From positions 62,001 to 126,000 of the forward strand of contig NZ_RXOM01000032.1 of the NCBI RefSeq assembly GCF_008692195.1: DNA of 64,000 bases. The letters run 5' to 3'. Positions 63,009 through 64,000 of the stretch are shown here, one piece after another. The notes beneath the pieces are model-generated. The model made no database searches. It was not told the origin of the DNA and worked only from the letters and a program-made list of their open reading frames with translations. The position numbers and the translations under genes were made by a program. Origin of the DNA: Salegentibacter sp. R32 (GTDB taxonomy: Bacteria > Bacteroidota > Bacteroidia > Flavobacteriales > Flavobacteriaceae). Position 1 is the first letter of the stretch; each line of letters opens with the position of its first letter.

Positions 63009-63737
63009 ATGTCTGCGCGTTTAGTGATTATACCTACCTATAACGAGATAGAGAATATAGAACGTGTAGTACGCAATATTTTTTCACAACGAAAGGGTTT
63101 TCACGTTCTTGTGGTAGATGATAATTCTCCAGATGGGACTGCAGAGAAAGTACAAGAACTTCAAGCAGAATTTCAAGAGGAATTATTTTTAGAAATCCGT
63201 ACGCAAAAATCGGGTTTGGGAACAGCTTATATCCACGGCTTTAAATGGGCACTACAGCGTGAATACAATTTTATTTTTGAAATGGATGCAGATTTTTCTC
63301 ATAATCCCAACGATTTAATTAGGTTATACAATGCGTGTGTAAAACAAAAAGCAGATGTAGCTATTGGTTCTCGGTATATAAGTGGCGTAAACGTAGTAAA
63401 CTGGCCTATGAATAGAGTATTAATGTCCTATTTTGCTTCTGAATACGTAAAATTCATTACCCGAATGAATATACAGGATACCACTGCTGGGTTTGTTTGC
63501 TATCGGAGAAAAGTATTAGAAAAAATTAATCTAGATACCATACAATTTGTGGGTTATGCTTTTCAAATTGAAATGAAATTTAAAGCTTACCTTCATAAAT
63601 TTAATATTGTGGAAGTTCCTGTTATCTTTACAGACCGAACCAAAGGAGAATCGAAGTTAAGTAGTAATATTATTTCTGAAGCTGTTTTTGGAGTAATAAA
63701 AATGAAATTAAAAAGTTGGTTTGGTAAAGAGGTTTAA
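63009..63737 (+). CDS. Polyprenol-phosphate mannosyl/glycosyl-transferase (GT2)
   Basis: 242 aa. Family-2 glycosyltransferase of the dolichol-phosphate mannose synthase type: N-terminal [16 protein letters not shown], then [28 protein letters not shown] (DXD-like metal site), GSRYISG and [15 protein letters not shown], with [12 protein letters not shown] near the C-terminus. No C-terminal membrane helices, so it is the soluble DPM1-like form. It transfers a sugar to a lipid carrier for cell-surface glycans. It is followed 56 nt later by the dihydroorotase gene. Confidence 0.9.
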   Translation: MSARLVIIPTYNEIENIERVVRNIFSQRKGFHVLVVDDNSPDGTAEKVQELQAEFQEELFLEIRTQKSGLGTAYIHGFKWALQREYNFIFEMDADFSHNPNDLIRLYNACVKQKADVAIGSRYISGVNVVNWPMNRVLMSYFASEYVKFITRMNIQDTTAGFVCYRRKVLEKINLDTIQFVGYAFQIEMKFKAYLHKFNIVEVPVIFTDRTKGESKLSSNIISEAVFGVIKMKLKSWFGKEV

Positions 63738-63793
63738 GTTTAAAATTATTTATTTGCAGAGTAACATCTGAAAATAGAAAATTAAAAAAGCAG

Positions 63794-64000
63794 ATGAAAA
63801 AGATTTTAATAAAGAATGCCAACATCGTTAACGAAGGAAAAGTTTTTGAAGGCGATGTGTATATTGAAGATGATATTATTGTAGAGGTGGCCGATATTAT
63901 TAGTGCCAAATCTCAAGACGTACAAATCATTGATGCCGAAGGAAAACATTTGCTTCCCGGTGTAATTGATGACCAAGTACATTTTAGGGAGCCGGGCTTA
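63794..64000 (+). CDS. pyrC: Dihydroorotase, 3' partial at the window edge
   Basis: The first 69 codons are visible: [16 protein letters not shown], then [16 protein letters not shown]. This is the start of an amidohydrolase-fold dihydroorotase (third step of pyrimidine synthesis). Note [10 protein letters not shown]: in this flavobacterial form the first metal-site His of the usual DxHxH is replaced, so metal binding may differ. The rest lies outside the window. Confidence 0.82.
   Translation, partial: MKKILIKNANIVNEGKVFEGDVYIEDDIIVEVADIISAKSQDVQIIDAEGKHLLPGVIDDQVHFREPGL

Overview
The window is an AT-rich stretch of a Bacteroidota chromosome, almost certainly a member of the Flavobacteriaceae. 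Supporting signs are the -7 promoter box TAnnTTTG upstream of several genes, the lack of strong Shine-Dalgarno sites, families largely confined to this group (GYDIA-type GHMP kinase beside a class II HMG-CoA reductase, DUF3098, DUF4271, DUF6266, DUF3127), and gene orders typical of marine flavobacteria (coaX-OMP-TPR-lptC-CNNM-PPIase; glgA-glgC-glgB). The genus cannot be fixed from the sequence alone.

Left part (1 to about 9900) is an accessory defence island. It starts inside a type III restriction-modification operon (mod, 5' end outside the window; res) with an Abi_2/AbiF-like HEPN gene as its third member. Directly behind the HEPN gene is a compact transcription unit of about 85 nt with its own promoter box, a two-part stem-loop and an intrinsic terminator: a candidate RNA antitoxin. 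Next comes a defence-type reverse transcriptase (UG/DRT, most like DRT2) preceded by a structured RNA of about 310 nt. Its 5' and 3' ends pair through two helices (7 bp and 10 bp), and it begins at the expected start point of a TATATTTG promoter. After about 900 nt of structured non-coding DNA follow an excisionase-like HTH gene, a 92-nt interrupted palindrome, a DUF6266 gene and then tRNA-Phe, whose 3' end faces the island, as at many integration sites.

From about 10100 onward the window is core chromosome. 10124-17857 holds coaX and envelope genes (outer-membrane barrel, TPR protein, LptC, CNNM-type protein, periplasmic PPIase). 17912-20138 (minus) is the mevalonate pair. 20341-26500 is a peptide-use cluster (DPP IV, two POT transporters, thioredoxin-like protein). 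26543-31296 (minus) has comEC, an NlpC/P60 lipoprotein, lpxB, a small membrane protein and surE. 31525-41797 is mixed housekeeping (tail-specific protease, OppC-like permease, HIT protein, histidine kinase, flavin reductase, DUF3127, aat, tag, truB and others). 42243-44212 (minus) carries uppP, DUF3098 and ftsX. 44309-51474 (minus) is a glycogen operon glgA-glgC-glgB followed by a GH31 glucosidase. 51749-55201 is leuS, 55304 ald, and 57073-63737 a further housekeeping set (Zn peptidase, saccharopine-dehydrogenase family, DUF423, pckA, hemD, DUF4271, GT2). The window ends inside a dihydroorotase gene.

The most striking features are the two protein-RNA defence modules lying back to back (HEPN plus small RNA; RT plus long RNA) and the leucyl-tRNA synthetase gene. 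leuS carries an in-frame DUF559 endonuclease-like domain of about 146 codons, bounded by C/G-rich hairpins, in its editing domain, plus two more in-frame palindromic insertions.
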